DNA from: an uncultured Prevotella sp.
GTDB lineage: Bacteria > Bacteroidota > Bacteroidia > Bacteroidales > Bacteroidaceae
DNA: 64,000 nucleotides
Assembly: GCA_905233825.1 (NCBI GenBank)
Contig: CAJOFE010000008.1
Location: forward strand, 1-64,000
Reading direction: 5' to 3'
Notes under the pieces: generated by a model
What the model saw: only the letters and a program-made list of their open reading frames with translations
Database searches by the model: none
Told to the model about the DNA's origin: nothing
Part shown: positions 41,388-51,814 of the stretch, piece after piece
Layout of the letters: each line of letters opens with the position of its first letter
Position numbering within the stretch: the stretch's first letter is position 1
Translations under genes and position numbers: made by a program

Positions 41388-44300
41388 TTATTTAATAATA
41401 TATTTTTTACCGTTATAGATGTACAGACCCTTGCGCGTAGGTTTGCTATCCAGCTTGTAGCCTTCGATGGTGTACCAGCCGTGCTGAGGCAGGTCGCTAT
41501 GTATGAAGCTAATGGCCGTAGGTGCCGTGGGCGAACCACTTACGGCATTCTTCTCATAGACCATTACCTCGGACGTGCTGGCTATGATCTCACCCTCGCG
41601 TTCGATAGCAAACGACAGGGGTGCCTTCTTGTCACCAGCAATGCTGACATAGAACACCGAGTCAATGGCCATGGCCTCGCCGCGCAGCTCGCCATTGCTA
41701 AAGGCCAACAAACGGTCGCCCTTCTGTAACTCCACACCCTCAACGCTAGCCGCCAGCGTCATTGTGTGTGCATAGACGCGTTCCACACGCGACTGTGCCA
41801 TAGTACTTTCGAAGAAGGTGTTGCCTGGCTCATAGAATGGATAACGGAACGAGGTTTCGTCTTTAGCGTTGCGATAGAGCATGTAGCCCTCGCCTGGTTT
41901 CATATACTGCAGCGAGCCTGACCAGTAGCCGTTGCCAGTCGATGTCTCTGTATAGACGGAGAATTGCTCACGGCTCTTTACCACGTCCTTGTTGTGAGCC
42001 ACGCCCGAATAGTCGGCCATCGCCGTAGCAACAGGCAAGTTGACCATCGGCGTATAGCCAATATTGTTCCAGCCCTGCTTCACAGGTATGGTGCGCAGGC
42101 TGTCGTCCTTTAAGGGGTATCCTGGTATCTCGGCCTCAAAGTAGTTGTGTAAGAAGAGTCGATAGCTACGCTGCGTAGAGAGGGTCATATTTTTACCATC
42201 TCTCTTGTTCGAGAACCATTTGTCCATTTCCTTGTTATAGATGAAAGTGAAGTCGTCGGTATCGTCGGTCACGATGTCGCCATTTGTCCATTCAAAGCTC
42301 TTGAGTAGCTCTTCAGGGTTGGAGAAAGCATCGTTGCTGATATTGAACGATATCCAGTTCCAGCCGGGGAACAACTGTAAGTGCTGATAGTAGAATGAAC
42401 CTGCAGCCATCACTATGGGTGTGTCAACAGAACCTACCACAGTGCCGGGTATGAAGGTAATGACACTGTCGGTCTGCAACATCATAATCTGGCCTGTCTC
42501 ATGATGCCATAACTTGAAATGCAGTTCCTTGCTAGCCACAGCGGTGCTGTCGAAGACGGTAAGGAAGAGCTGGCTCTGTGCCGTATTGGGATTGTAACTC
42601 ACGTTGGCTACACCCATGCAGCGTCCTTGGTTGTCGAAAGCACCCACCATGTCTTCGGAATTAGTCACGATGGCATCGCCAATCTTTACCAGTCCTACCA
42701 CATTCATAGAGTAATGCTTCATCTCGTAGCTAACATACCAGCTCGGCATATCGCCATCCTTGCGGACAGTCAGTGCTAACGGCTCAGAGAGGCCGTCTTC
42801 GTCGGTGAGGTAGATGATCTCGTCGTAAGTGCCCACATTCAGGTCATCGCTTATGTAGAAAGACAACGTATGCTCAGCCTTGGGATCGATGACATCAGTT
42901 TGCTTGGACACCTTGAGCCATCGCGGCAGGTTCTCCACCGTGTACTGATGCATGGCACCGCTAACGTTTGTGATTTTTACGTTGAATTCGTGATCCGAAC
43001 CATCCCAAACATATATATTTTCCTCCCAGCTCTTGCGTTCCCAGCGCAGCGGATTACGGTCGACGAAGAATTCCACCGTAGCTGGCGATGCCATATAATT
43101 GCCGTTGAGGTCTGGAATGTCAGTCACAGTGACGTAGAGATTACGCTTGTTAATGCGTGCGTCCAGCTCATCGATGTTCACCAGCAACTGGTTGTCGCGA
43201 CCTACGAAGCTGAAGTTCAGGTTGCGTAGCTCCTTGCCGGGTTCTACGGGTGCACCGTAGCTTTGGTCGATGTGATCTATGACGTAGCTCACTGGTTCGA
43301 CAAATACTGTGTCGTGCTGGTTGGTGGGATTACCGTCCATATCGCGTTTTATGAGCTGGTTCAAAGCATATGGCTTCAGCTCAATATCGTTGTTCTCCTG
43401 GCGTTCCTGACGGTTAAAGCCCATATAGACGAGTAGTCCTTTCTCCAGTCCACTGGGGCTCTTAGTGCTGTAGCGCTTTAAGAGCGAAGGGGGCAGTGCC
43501 TGGGCAAAGAGGCACAATTCGTCGATGTGACCCGTCAGGGCGTACTGGCTATGCAGCTCCTTCACATTGGCGCCTGCCTCGTGCCACACCATGTTGCCCA
43601 CATAGAAGTCGTTGCCCATCATACCTCCCATCGTGTCGGTAGACATGGATGAGCGCAGTACGCGATCTACCCAGATATTGGCCACCTTGTGCGAGCGGTC
43701 AACGGTCAGTGCAAAGTGGTGCCAGCTGTCGTCAGCATAATCCTTACCCAATAGCACCTCATTGCCATTGCTGCGATATTTCAGCTCTTCGCCCTCGAAG
43801 CCGATAAAGAACTTGTTGAGGGCATCATCGTCAGTCTTATATCCAGAACCGTTGCTTAGCAGGGCACCTTTTCCGCTGTTGTCAGTCTTGAACCAGAACA
43901 TGAGCGTATAGTCCTGCTCGGCACTGCGCTGTATCAGTTTTTTATTCAGCTGCATACCCTTCACCGCTTTTTGCTCATTTTTGTCGAGACTGAGCGACAT
44001 GCCGCGTGGCAATGCCCATGTGGCTCCGTGCAACTCTGCATTAGCACCCTGTGCCTTGTCTACAGCATACAGGTTTTCTCCATCATTCATCGGGAAATAG
44101 TCGACCAGCCCTATCTCGTAGCCTGTCAGCTGACGCTTGCCGTAGGTGTTGAGTAGCGATTCGGTCATGGCACGATACCAAACACGAGCCTCCAACATGC
44201 GACCCTGATAGTGGTCGCGGTCATCATTATCCACCTCGTTGGTAGCACCGAAAATCAGTGAACCATAACCACTATAGGCCACCTCGTTGGCTGAACCGAT

Positions 44301-47300
44301 GATAGAGTCGTTAAAAAGGAAGGCCTGCTGGTTCTTATTGTCAAGTATGAGAGCCACCTGCTGCATTTTTCCCTTCGCCACAGTCTTCTTACTTTCGAAA
44401 GAGATGTCATCGATGACAGCACGCAGGTACCAGTCCTTTGTAAGCCAAAGCTGCAGGCGGTGTCCATCGATACCATGTGAGAACAGTGGCATATCGAGCC
44501 CTGTGTTGTCAGGACGCACCATGAGATCAATGGTTATGTTCTTGTTGGCGAAATTACGGCGGGCATCGGTCTCGGCATAGCCTTTTCCTGAGAAGAGCAA
44601 CGTAGTTTCCTCTGAGAGGGCGGTTTCGTTAGTCTCGCCCGTCACCTCAAAGTTGGTTGCCTGCTGCAGGTAGTTGTGTTCGATAGCCTCGGAGAAGTTG
44701 AACACGATGTTATCTCCAGCACCAATAATTCCGTCCCTTGGCTCAGGTGTTCCGAATAACTGCGGACGGCGTGTATCCTTAATACCCGTCAGCACCTTCG
44801 AGTCGCTGGTGATGAAACTGTTACCGTTGCGGCAATAGAGACGGGCACGCAAGTCATAGGCTTTCTCCATCACAGTGCCTTCGCCATAGAACTGGGTAAC
44901 GATATTGCCGTTCTGGGGAATCATCTCATGTGTGCCTGTAGCTGCCTTATAGAGCGTCGAGTCAGCATAGAAGGCACAGAGGTTGGTCCAATAATCATCA
45001 CCACGCGTGGACTCCTTATATTGGAACTCAATATGGTCAAAGTTTTTCTGGTTCTTGTTGAAGCCACTGATGATGACCGGCATATACCATCCATATTGCT
45101 GGTCATAAGGAGCATCGGTATTCATAATCCACTTGTCACCAGGCGTGGCTATCTCCACATTGCCTGCTGTTCGCAAGTAATGAACAGAGAACTCCACCTC
45201 CTGAAAGCATTGTATGTCGCTTTGCGAGATGATGCCAATCTTCAAATTCTCATAATCGAAATCCTCACCAGCCCATACCTCCAAGGTCTTCTCGGTCACC
45301 ACGCCTGGAACAGCCATGATGGTCATTCCGTCACGTGAAAGTGGCATGCCATCGACCATCAGACGCGCTCCCTTTGGATTTGACGTGTCATCAAGGTAGA
45401 GGGTAAAATACTCCAAGACACCACCAATGGCTTCAGGTTTTTCGCTCTCATTGGTCATATAGAGTTTGAAGCGGGCAGGCTCGTCGATGGGAACACCACT
45501 GATGCTCTGCTTATCCATCTTGATAATGGGATTCTCGATTTTCTTCGTGCGCTCGTCAAGTACAGTTCCATGACGGTAGAACACCGTCTTGCGCTCGTCC
45601 TCCCACGGACGGACGGTAGCCCCACTTCGGGTACGATATACAAAACTACGTGGCTGCTCGAAATATTCGGAAATGTCTCGCGCACCCACACCACGGTCGA
45701 TGAAGTGTTTGACATAGTCCACGCTATTCAGGAAGTTTTCCTCGACAAATACGTCGGTGCGACCATCAATGGTGGTGGCATCGCGAGAGTCGATCATCTT
45801 CACGCGATAGACGTCGAAGTCGAGGTGCGATTTCTTGTCCATCTTGATGTTGAAACTCTCCTTGCGGCTATATTTCTCGCTTTCCGAGAGTTTCGGAGTC
45901 AGTTTGTAGGAAATAACTGGCGTCAACGAGAAATTCCATTTTACACCCGCAAATTGAAGCTCAAACACCTGTAATGGATCGAAATTTTTTGTCTCTTCAA
46001 CGGCCGATTTTACCTTACCTGATGTCGTTTTCAGCACTCCTGCAAGCATTTTTGCTATGGTGGGGCCTACAATACCTGCAATGGAAGCAGCTTCGTTGGC
46101 AAGTTGGTTACCCGCATTCTCCCAACCAGAGGCATTGGGGTCATCAAAATAGTCGTGAGTCAGATCAGTGAGCAACCAGTTATAAGTAGAGGCGTTAGAG
46201 TATTCAGTAGAGAATTCTTCACTATAACTGATGTCACCGCCACCATCTACTTCAAAGTTTTTCACCCGTTCTGTTGCTTCAAGCTTTTCCTTTTCATTAC
46301 GGGCAATCATGCTGGCCCACGTGTACATAGCCTCACAGAAGTCCTTCACTTTGTCCTCTTCTCCCCCGTTGTAGACATCGGGCAGCACAATAAGGTAGTT
46401 GATGCCTTCCTGAGCTTCCTTGATGGTCGTGTTGTACACGTATGTCCATTTCTCGTCACCCATTGTCACTGTTTTTTGAGTATTCAGCATACCGAAGTTC
46501 TCGTCATCAACGTCACGAAGCGACTTATAGACGGGATTGCCCGTGGCATTGGCCATGTTCTTGGCTTCAGTCTCAGTACCTATGAACATCAATGCTTTGC
46601 ATTGATTGGCCAAATCGGGCAGGAGTTGCTTGATGATATATTGCTGTGAATGGACGAAAGTGGAGTTGATTGTCTGGCCATAGCCTATCGTCTCATCGCG
46701 CACTAGATACAGGATATTTTTCTTCTCGTCATAACCACGTGCAATTTCTACCATGTGTCCGGCCTCTCTGGCACCACCATTGGCTTGATAGACAGAGTCG
46801 TTGATGGCGCGTATGGCCACAGCCGGGCGCAAGAACGTATTAGTTTCCATGCCGATGTATAGGTCGGCATCGGCACCCACCATCGTGTCGCCACCACTGG
46901 TCGAGATATCCTCGTTGGCCGTCATGGTATAGGAGAAGGCGCGCTGCCCAGTACCTGAGAAAATGATGTCAAACGACGTATTGAATATGCTCGATGTAGA
47001 GTAGTTGACACCAGCCTCAGCAAATGCTGCGACAATACCGCTATAAGCGTTCATTCCTCCACCAGCACCGATGCCGATGGTAAGGCCTGCACTCCACGCC
47101 ATGTCCATCTGGTAGGCCAGTTTCAGCGTAGAGCCCTTGCTGAGTTTTGCTGTAGAGCTGCCGCCAGGCGGGTCACGTAGAATATCGACCAGAACAGGTC
47201 GGTTTATACTTAAGATATCCTTAGCCCCCTGTTTGGTATATTGACTAAAAGTATATCCTTTCAAAGGTTCACCCTCATAGGTCACACCGTCGCGCTCTAA

Positions 47301-50300
47301 CGTGAAGGTTACCGTACAAAGCGCTTCCTTACCCGTCAGCAGGTAGGGACGCTGTGCAGCACGTAAGGTATATATGCCTTCACCCTTCTCATCAAGCGAG
47401 AGAGTGTCGCGCTGTGTGCCACTGATGAGTCCGTTGCGTATGGTAACGATTCCGCCATTAAGCTTCACCACATCTACGGTGTCGCTCTGTACATTATTAT
47501 TATAATAGTAGCGCTCTACGGCTGAGAGCTTGATGGAGTAGCCGCGGTCGGTGCTGAACACGGGGTTGTCGAAGGTGTATTTTGTTGTCACAATGTCCTT
47601 CTTTGTCTTCGGATCTTTCGTCGTTACGGGGTAGGCAATGGGTATGTTCACCTTCCCACCTACCAAAGGTCGCATAGTATAAGTTTTCTCGCCGAAGTAA
47701 TCGAAATTGTCATAGCCCACCTGTTTACGTTCCAAAAGTACGGGCGTACGGTAGATGCGACTATACTGTGCATTATATTCAACCTCTACTTCATGTATGT
47801 CCTCGTTGGCATGGTTGCGCCAATTGCCCTTGATGATGTCCTTATGCTCGGTCAGCGAGTCGGTCAGATCGATGACGTCGCTGGTCTTGCCTTCTTGGAA
47901 CAGGGTAGCATAGCCATCGGCGGTAATCTGCTGAATCTTCCACTTTACAGGCGGCAGCAACACCTGGTACTCACCAGTGAGCGAATCGGGCCAAACCTCT
48001 ATACGGTGGCGTGTGGTGTGTACACGGGTTTTGTATTGGTTCTTGTCCAGATTACCAGATTTCTTGTGGATGTAAGTGGTGTCACGTTCGGTAGTAGAAC
48101 GGTTGACATTATCGAAGACAAGCCAGGAGGCATTGTCGCCCTCGAGAGTGAAGACCATCTTCAGGTTGTCGCCCAGATTGTTGGTCGACAGCGAGTTGCC
48201 CAATGGTAAATCACCCTGATCCTTACCACCTGCCACGCGGCCGATGAGCTTGACACGCGTTTCGTCGTAGAAATAGATGTTGGCCACATCGACGCCAAAC
48301 TCCACCTCTGTCTGATTGCCTCTATAGTAGTAGCCGTCCTTGTAGAAGTCGTGATTGTCCATCACGGCCTGGATGGTGTGCTGACCAGGCAATACGCGGA
48401 AAGAGAACTTGCCCTCGAAGTCGCTCTCCACTGCTCCATTGCCCGAGCGCACCTCATGTTGGTCTACTAGGAAGCGGGCACCATGCACTGGGATGCTGGT
48501 ACCATGATACATCACCAAACCCGAGAACTTCACACCGTTAATCACGGTGAAGACACAGTTCGTCTCGTAATTCGATTTGGAGTCGAATGTAACGGGGATG
48601 CCGCCCTTGCAGTCTTCTGACAAGTCGTCGGTAGAAATACCCGAGAGTGTCAATTGATACTCGCCTTTCTGATACCCCCAATATTCCAGACCCTCGATGC
48701 AGAAGAAACCGCTCTCGTCAGTAATGCATTTGCCACCTTTGCCGGGATTGGCACCGCTGCCATATTGCGAAGCGGTAACAGTAACATCACGTATGCCCGT
48801 GCCGTCAGCGAAGCGCACATAGCCCTCCACCTTGCCTGTCTTCACACAGTGGCCTTCTACCTCATTGGTAAAGGTAACTTTCTTGCCCTCGCAGTCATTG
48901 TTGGAGCTGACCTTATAAAGATAGTCGAACACGGGAGATACGGTGTTGTCTTCATACTCCATGTCTGTCACCTGTGTGGCAATACATTCCCACTTGCTAC
49001 CTGATTCTGTGGTGCGCCGCCAAACCTCAAAGTAGTCGATGGCACCTTCTTCGGCATCCCACCACAGGTACACCGAGCTTTGTAAAGTCTGTGTCCTCAG
49101 CGAGTTCTGTATCACTTTGCCAGAGTTTTCATAGTAATAGTTCTTAACTGTTGGAATGTAAAGGGAACTTCCCCTGAGAGGAATGTTGAAGTTGCAAATT
49201 CTCATGACCGGTGTTCCTAGCATCCCAGTAGTGTGTGCCTCCCAGCACCAGTTGGAGGGGATGGAAGTGGAAGCCAGTCCTTGAACGAGGCCCAGGGTGT
49301 CTTCTTTGTTGAAGATACAATCCTGAACGATGCCCCAAAGCGGATCGTTATTATAGTTCCGGATGAAGGTGGCCGAGCCGGTCTTATTGGTTTTATAAAT
49401 GTCGGAAGGATTGAAATAGCAGTTGCTCATCATGACAAAGCTATTGCCCCCACGATAGCCCACAAAGCCGCCCCAGTGAGTGGTCTTGTAGACGGTCTCG
49501 CCATTCACGTTCTTGGTATCCGACGCCAAGCTTCCTGCAAAGAGGGAGTTATTGATATACAGGTTGGACTGTCCGTTTGCAAGTCCCACCAATCCACCAT
49601 GCGAGCCATCGCCATCCACACTGGAGACAATATCGACATGGGCGATGGAGTTTTCGATGAACGCCGTGCCACTTGACAGATGTCCGACAAGGCCACCAGC
49701 AAACTTGCGAGGTGTTTTGATAGTACCTCTTGTGATGATGTTGGTGATGACAGCCCCATCGCCAATATTGCGGAAGAGGCCAGCTACGTCGGAGTTCATG
49801 CTGTAGTCCACCCAGACCACGTGGCCGTTGCCGTTGAAGTTGCCCTTGTAGGGGCGTGACTCTTCAGCAGCTATGGTATTGTTTTTGGCGTCTATGTCGG
49901 CGCGGAGAATGGCATTCAGGCTCGTCTCGCCATTTAAGACACGATTCATGAAATCTACAAAATCATCTCGCTTTTCGATGATGACAAAAATGTTGCCAGT
50001 GGGATGGCTGATAGGCGACTCTTTAGGGTCGACGACGAGCTTCAGCGTATAGTTTACGCAGGAGTGGTTAAGCGTTAGCTCTACTCTTTTGGCCTTGATC
50101 TCCTCAAGGGTGAGTATACGGGCCAGACTATCCACCCGGTAGCCTTCCGCATTCTTCATCTCTATTTCCACTCGCATCTCTGCACGACTGTCCCAGACAT
50201 ATGTCCTGCTCGTCAGGTTCCCCTCCATATTGTATTCCCACGTCGCCTCAACTTTCTTTTCCTCTTCGTCAATCCACTGTGACTTTGTCTGATAAGGTTT

Positions 50301-51578
50301 CATGAGGGTAAACGTGGCCAAGGTGGGCTGCACGTAGTTCATCGTAGGGTTGCGCTCTATTCCCCAAAGCTCGTTGGCGATGGTTCGGAATACGCGGTAG
50401 CGCACCAGTGGCACACCTATCGTCGCGTCGATTTGCTCTGCCTGTAGTGAGGCTACCAGTGTGGAGTCGATGAAGGAGTAGTCTAGGCTGTCTGCCTCGT
50501 ATATGATGGAACCGACGTCCGTGAAATCTTCAAGACGACCCGTCAGCGAGCGTTGTATCTGGAAAACATCACCGTTAAGAAGGTCTTCGCAATCTTTGTC
50601 GCTCACCTTCCACTCCAGCTTCATACGGCCTCCATCTATCATGTTGGCAATGAGGAGACGCGGATTATGCACCATAGGTACCTTGCCCAGATACTTCGTC
50701 ATGTTGCCTGTGACAACCGATGGCCAATTGCGGTTGGGTAGGTCGCTCTTCGGCACAGTGGCCGATACCACGTTGACCGTCACCATCACGCTGTCGTGGG
50801 CTTCACAGGCAGGGAGGCGAAGGAAGTCCGCATAGGTATTCTTCTCTAACTGTTGACGAGGAAGGGTCTTCCACTGCCCGTCGCTATCCCTGTACTTTGT
50901 CTCTACCCAGTTCATCACATGGTCGCTGGACACAGGGATACGCAGCACGCCGGCTTCATTGGCCTCCGTGCTTGGGATAGCATCATAAGTGTCAAACGTG
51001 ATGTCGTCGAAATCCATTGTGCCGATGTCCTTTATATAGGATTCCGTCGAACCGCCATCCCTCCATAGCGTGGCCTCTACATAGAACGTGAACGACTTGC
51101 CTGCAAAGCTGACAGGATAGTACCAGTCTAACTCAGCATAACCGTCTCCTTTGCCGTTGCGTGTGTGATGGCGTTCCTGTTCGGAGTCATCTGAAATCCA
51201 GCAGAGAGGTGTCCACTCGCTGTCATTGGTCAGAAACAGCAGTGCTGTATCATCTGTCAGCAGATTCCGGAAAGATGATATGACATACCCACTATTTTTA
51301 CTATTGGATTCACCAACATAAAACACCGGTGTCTTGTTGCCCTCAGCATCGCGCAAGCCGTAAGTGGCTGTGTGCAAGGTGCGATACGGGCTTTCGTTAG
51401 TAGTCATTAGTTTCAGGTGAGTACACCCTGGCCCCTTAGCATACCAGGTAAAGGCCTGACTGGGGGTATCAAACTTGCCGTCAGCAGCCCGTGTCTCTTG
51501 GAGCTTGGCCCCAAACATGATGAACAGTAACATTATTGCTGTCCATGGTTTCATTGTCAGAAATCGTATCATATCCAC
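41388..51578 (-). CDS. giant secreted multidomain protein, 3396 aa (LamG, GLUG-like, carboxypeptidase-regulatory-like)
   Basis: One uninterrupted frame of 10.2 kb. N-terminal signal sequence (MDMIRFLTMKPWTAIMLLFI, then MFGAKLQETRAAD). In order: an unknown beta-rich part; GLUG-like repeats (about 590-740, with FAGGLVGHLSSGTAFIENSI and SHGGLVGLANGQ); fibronectin-like segment (about 850-940); two carboxypeptidase-regulatory-like segments (about 950-1110, GYVRFADGTGIRDVTVTASQ); a long central region of unknown fold with a Gly/Ala-rich stretch (WSAGLTIGIGAGGGMNAYSG); two LamG-like domains (about 2330-2690, with WHHFALTVDRSHKVANIWVD); repeated 'GDxxxAFxNGxxRG' modules; and the tail GWYTIEGYKLDSKPTRKGLY followed by IYNGKKYIIK. 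It is probably a surface adhesin or glycan-binding scaffold exported by its C-terminal signal. A full promoter lies at 51612-51642. I know no close named homologue. Confidence 0.85.
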   Translation of the reverse strand: MDMIRFLTMKPWTAIMLLFIMFGAKLQETRAADGKFDTPSQAFTWYAKGPGCTHLKLMTTNESPYRTLHTATYGLRDAEGNKTPVFYVGESNSKNSGYVISSFRNLLTDDTALLFLTNDSEWTPLCWISDDSEQERHHTRNGKGDGYAELDWYYPVSFAGKSFTFYVEATLWRDGGSTESYIKDIGTMDFDDITFDTYDAIPSTEANEAGVLRIPVSSDHVMNWVETKYRDSDGQWKTLPRQQLEKNTYADFLRLPACEAHDSVMVTVNVVSATVPKSDLPNRNWPSVVTGNMTKYLGKVPMVHNPRLLIANMIDGGRMKLEWKVSDKDCEDLLNGDVFQIQRSLTGRLEDFTDVGSIIYEADSLDYSFIDSTLVASLQAEQIDATIGVPLVRYRVFRTIANELWGIERNPTMNYVQPTLATFTLMKPYQTKSQWIDEEEKKVEATWEYNMEGNLTSRTYVWDSRAEMRVEIEMKNAEGYRVDSLARILTLEEIKAKRVELTLNHSCVNYTLKLVVDPKESPISHPTGNIFVIIEKRDDFVDFMNRVLNGETSLNAILRADIDAKNNTIAAEESRPYKGNFNGNGHVVWVDYSMNSDVAGLFRNIGDGAVITNIITRGTIKTPRKFAGGLVGHLSSGTAFIENSIAHVDIVSSVDGDGSHGGLVGLANGQSNLYINNSLFAGSLASDTKNVNGETVYKTTHWGGFVGYRGGNSFVMMSNCYFNPSDIYKTNKTGSATFIRNYNNDPLWGIVQDCIFNKEDTLGLVQGLASTSIPSNWCWEAHTTGMLGTPVMRICNFNIPLRGSSLYIPTVKNYYYENSGKVIQNSLRTQTLQSSVYLWWDAEEGAIDYFEVWRRTTESGSKWECIATQVTDMEYEDNTVSPVFDYLYKVSSNNDCEGKKVTFTNEVEGHCVKTGKVEGYVRFADGTGIRDVTVTASQYGSGANPGKGGKCITDESGFFCIEGLEYWGYQKGEYQLTLSGISTDDLSEDCKGGIPVTFDSKSNYETNCVFTVINGVKFSGLVMYHGTSIPVHGARFLVDQHEVRSGNGAVESDFEGKFSFRVLPGQHTIQAVMDNHDFYKDGYYYRGNQTEVEFGVDVANIYFYDETRVKLIGRVAGGKDQGDLPLGNSLSTNNLGDNLKMVFTLEGDNASWLVFDNVNRSTTERDTTYIHKKSGNLDKNQYKTRVHTTRHRIEVWPDSLTGEYQVLLPPVKWKIQQITADGYATLFQEGKTSDVIDLTDSLTEHKDIIKGNWRNHANEDIHEVEVEYNAQYSRIYRTPVLLERKQVGYDNFDYFGEKTYTMRPLVGGKVNIPIAYPVTTKDPKTKKDIVTTKYTFDNPVFSTDRGYSIKLSAVERYYYNNNVQSDTVDVVKLNGGIVTIRNGLISGTQRDTLSLDEKGEGIYTLRAAQRPYLLTGKEALCTVTFTLERDGVTYEGEPLKGYTFSQYTKQGAKDILSINRPVLVDILRDPPGGSSTAKLSKGSTLKLAYQMDMAWSAGLTIGIGAGGGMNAYSGIVAAFAEAGVNYSTSSIFNTSFDIIFSGTGQRAFSYTMTANEDISTSGGDTMVGADADLYIGMETNTFLRPAVAIRAINDSVYQANGGAREAGHMVEIARGYDEKKNILYLVRDETIGYGQTINSTFVHSQQYIIKQLLPDLANQCKALMFIGTETEAKNMANATGNPVYKSLRDVDDENFGMLNTQKTVTMGDEKWTYVYNTTIKEAQEGINYLIVLPDVYNGGEEDKVKDFCEAMYTWASMIARNEKEKLEATERVKNFEVDGGGDISYSEEFSTEYSNASTYNWLLTDLTHDYFDDPNASGWENAGNQLANEAASIAGIVGPTIAKMLAGVLKTTSGKVKSAVEETKNFDPLQVFELQFAGVKWNFSLTPVISYKLTPKLSESEKYSRKESFNIKMDKKSHLDFDVYRVKMIDSRDATTIDGRTDVFVEENFLNSVDYVKHFIDRGVGARDISEYFEQPRSFVYRTRSGATVRPWEDERKTVFYRHGTVLDERTKKIENPIIKMDKQSISGVPIDEPARFKLYMTNESEKPEAIGGVLEYFTLYLDDTSNPKGARLMVDGMPLSRDGMTIMAVPGVVTEKTLEVWAGEDFDYENLKIGIISQSDIQCFQEVEFSVHYLRTAGNVEIATPGDKWIMNTDAPYDQQYGWYMPVIISGFNKNQKNFDHIEFQYKESTRGDDYWTNLCAFYADSTLYKAATGTHEMIPQNGNIVTQFYGEGTVMEKAYDLRARLYCRNGNSFITSDSKVLTGIKDTRRPQLFGTPEPRDGIIGAGDNIVFNFSEAIEHNYLQQATNFEVTGETNETALSEETTLLFSGKGYAETDARRNFANKNITIDLMVRPDNTGLDMPLFSHGIDGHRLQLWLTKDWYLRAVIDDISFESKKTVAKGKMQQVALILDNKNQQAFLFNDSIIGSANEVAYSGYGSLIFGATNEVDNDDRDHYQGRMLEARVWYRAMTESLLNTYGKRQLTGYEIGLVDYFPMNDGENLYAVDKAQGANAELHGATWALPRGMSLSLDKNEQKAVKGMQLNKKLIQRSAEQDYTLMFWFKTDNSGKGALLSNGSGYKTDDDALNKFFIGFEGEELKYRSNGNEVLLGKDYADDSWHHFALTVDRSHKVANIWVDRVLRSSMSTDTMGGMMGNDFYVGNMVWHEAGANVKELHSQYALTGHIDELCLFAQALPPSLLKRYSTKSPSGLEKGLLVYMGFNRQERQENNDIELKPYALNQLIKRDMDGNPTNQHDTVFVEPVSYVIDHIDQSYGAPVEPGKELRNLNFSFVGRDNQLLVNIDELDARINKRNLYVTVTDIPDLNGNYMASPATVEFFVDRNPLRWERKSWEENIYVWDGSDHEFNVKITNVSGAMHQYTVENLPRWLKVSKQTDVIDPKAEHTLSFYISDDLNVGTYDEIIYLTDEDGLSEPLALTVRKDGDMPSWYVSYEMKHYSMNVVGLVKIGDAIVTNSEDMVGAFDNQGRCMGVANVSYNPNTAQSQLFLTVFDSTAVASKELHFKLWHHETGQIMMLQTDSVITFIPGTVVGSVDTPIVMAAGSFYYQHLQLFPGWNWISFNISNDAFSNPEELLKSFEWTNGDIVTDDTDDFTFIYNKEMDKWFSNKRDGKNMTLSTQRSYRLFLHNYFEAEIPGYPLKDDSLRTIPVKQGWNNIGYTPMVNLPVATAMADYSGVAHNKDVVKSREQFSVYTETSTGNGYWSGSLQYMKPGEGYMLYRNAKDETSFRYPFYEPGNTFFESTMAQSRVERVYAHTMTLAASVEGVELQKGDRLLAFSNGELRGEAMAIDSVFYVSIAGDKKAPLSFAIEREGEIIASTSEVMVYEKNAVSGSPTAPTAISFIHSDLPQHGWYTIEGYKLDSKPTRKGLYIYNGKKYIIK

Positions 51579-51611
51579 TTAGATTAGTAATTCAATAAAA
51601 TAATATGGCTG

Positions 51612-51642
51612 CAAATGTAATAAAAAAAATGGAAAAAACAAA
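51612..51642 (-). promoter_or_regulatory. promoter of the giant-protein operon
   Basis: On the minus strand: TTTG (51642-51639), 19 bases, TACATTTG (51619-51612). The ATG lies at 51578, giving a leader of about 28 bases. A-rich and T-rich runs (51620-51662) flank the -33 box. Confidence 0.75.
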
Positions 51643-51709
51643 AAAAAATAGTTTTTTTTTTTAGCGCAACATTAAGCAATAAGTTGTTGTCATCGGTTTT
51701 AAATGCGGT

Positions 51710-51790
51710 CTAAAAAGAATTTAGAAGCCTCCTAAAAACTTTTTGGAGGCTCCTAAATCTATTTTGGTGCGTTCTAAATCTATTTTGAAA
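51710..51790. repeat. degenerate 21-22 bp array (four units)
   Basis: Four units start with CTAAA at 51710, 51732, 51753 and 51774 (steps 22, 21, 21). Two are almost the same (CTAAATCTATTTTG). The second forms a hairpin AGCCTCC/GGAGGCT (51726-51751), which may end the thioesterase transcript on the minus strand. It lies between the giant gene's promoter and the thioesterase stop. Confidence 0.6.
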
Positions 51791-51814
51791 GGCTCTCTTT
51801 GAGATGAGTGTGAT

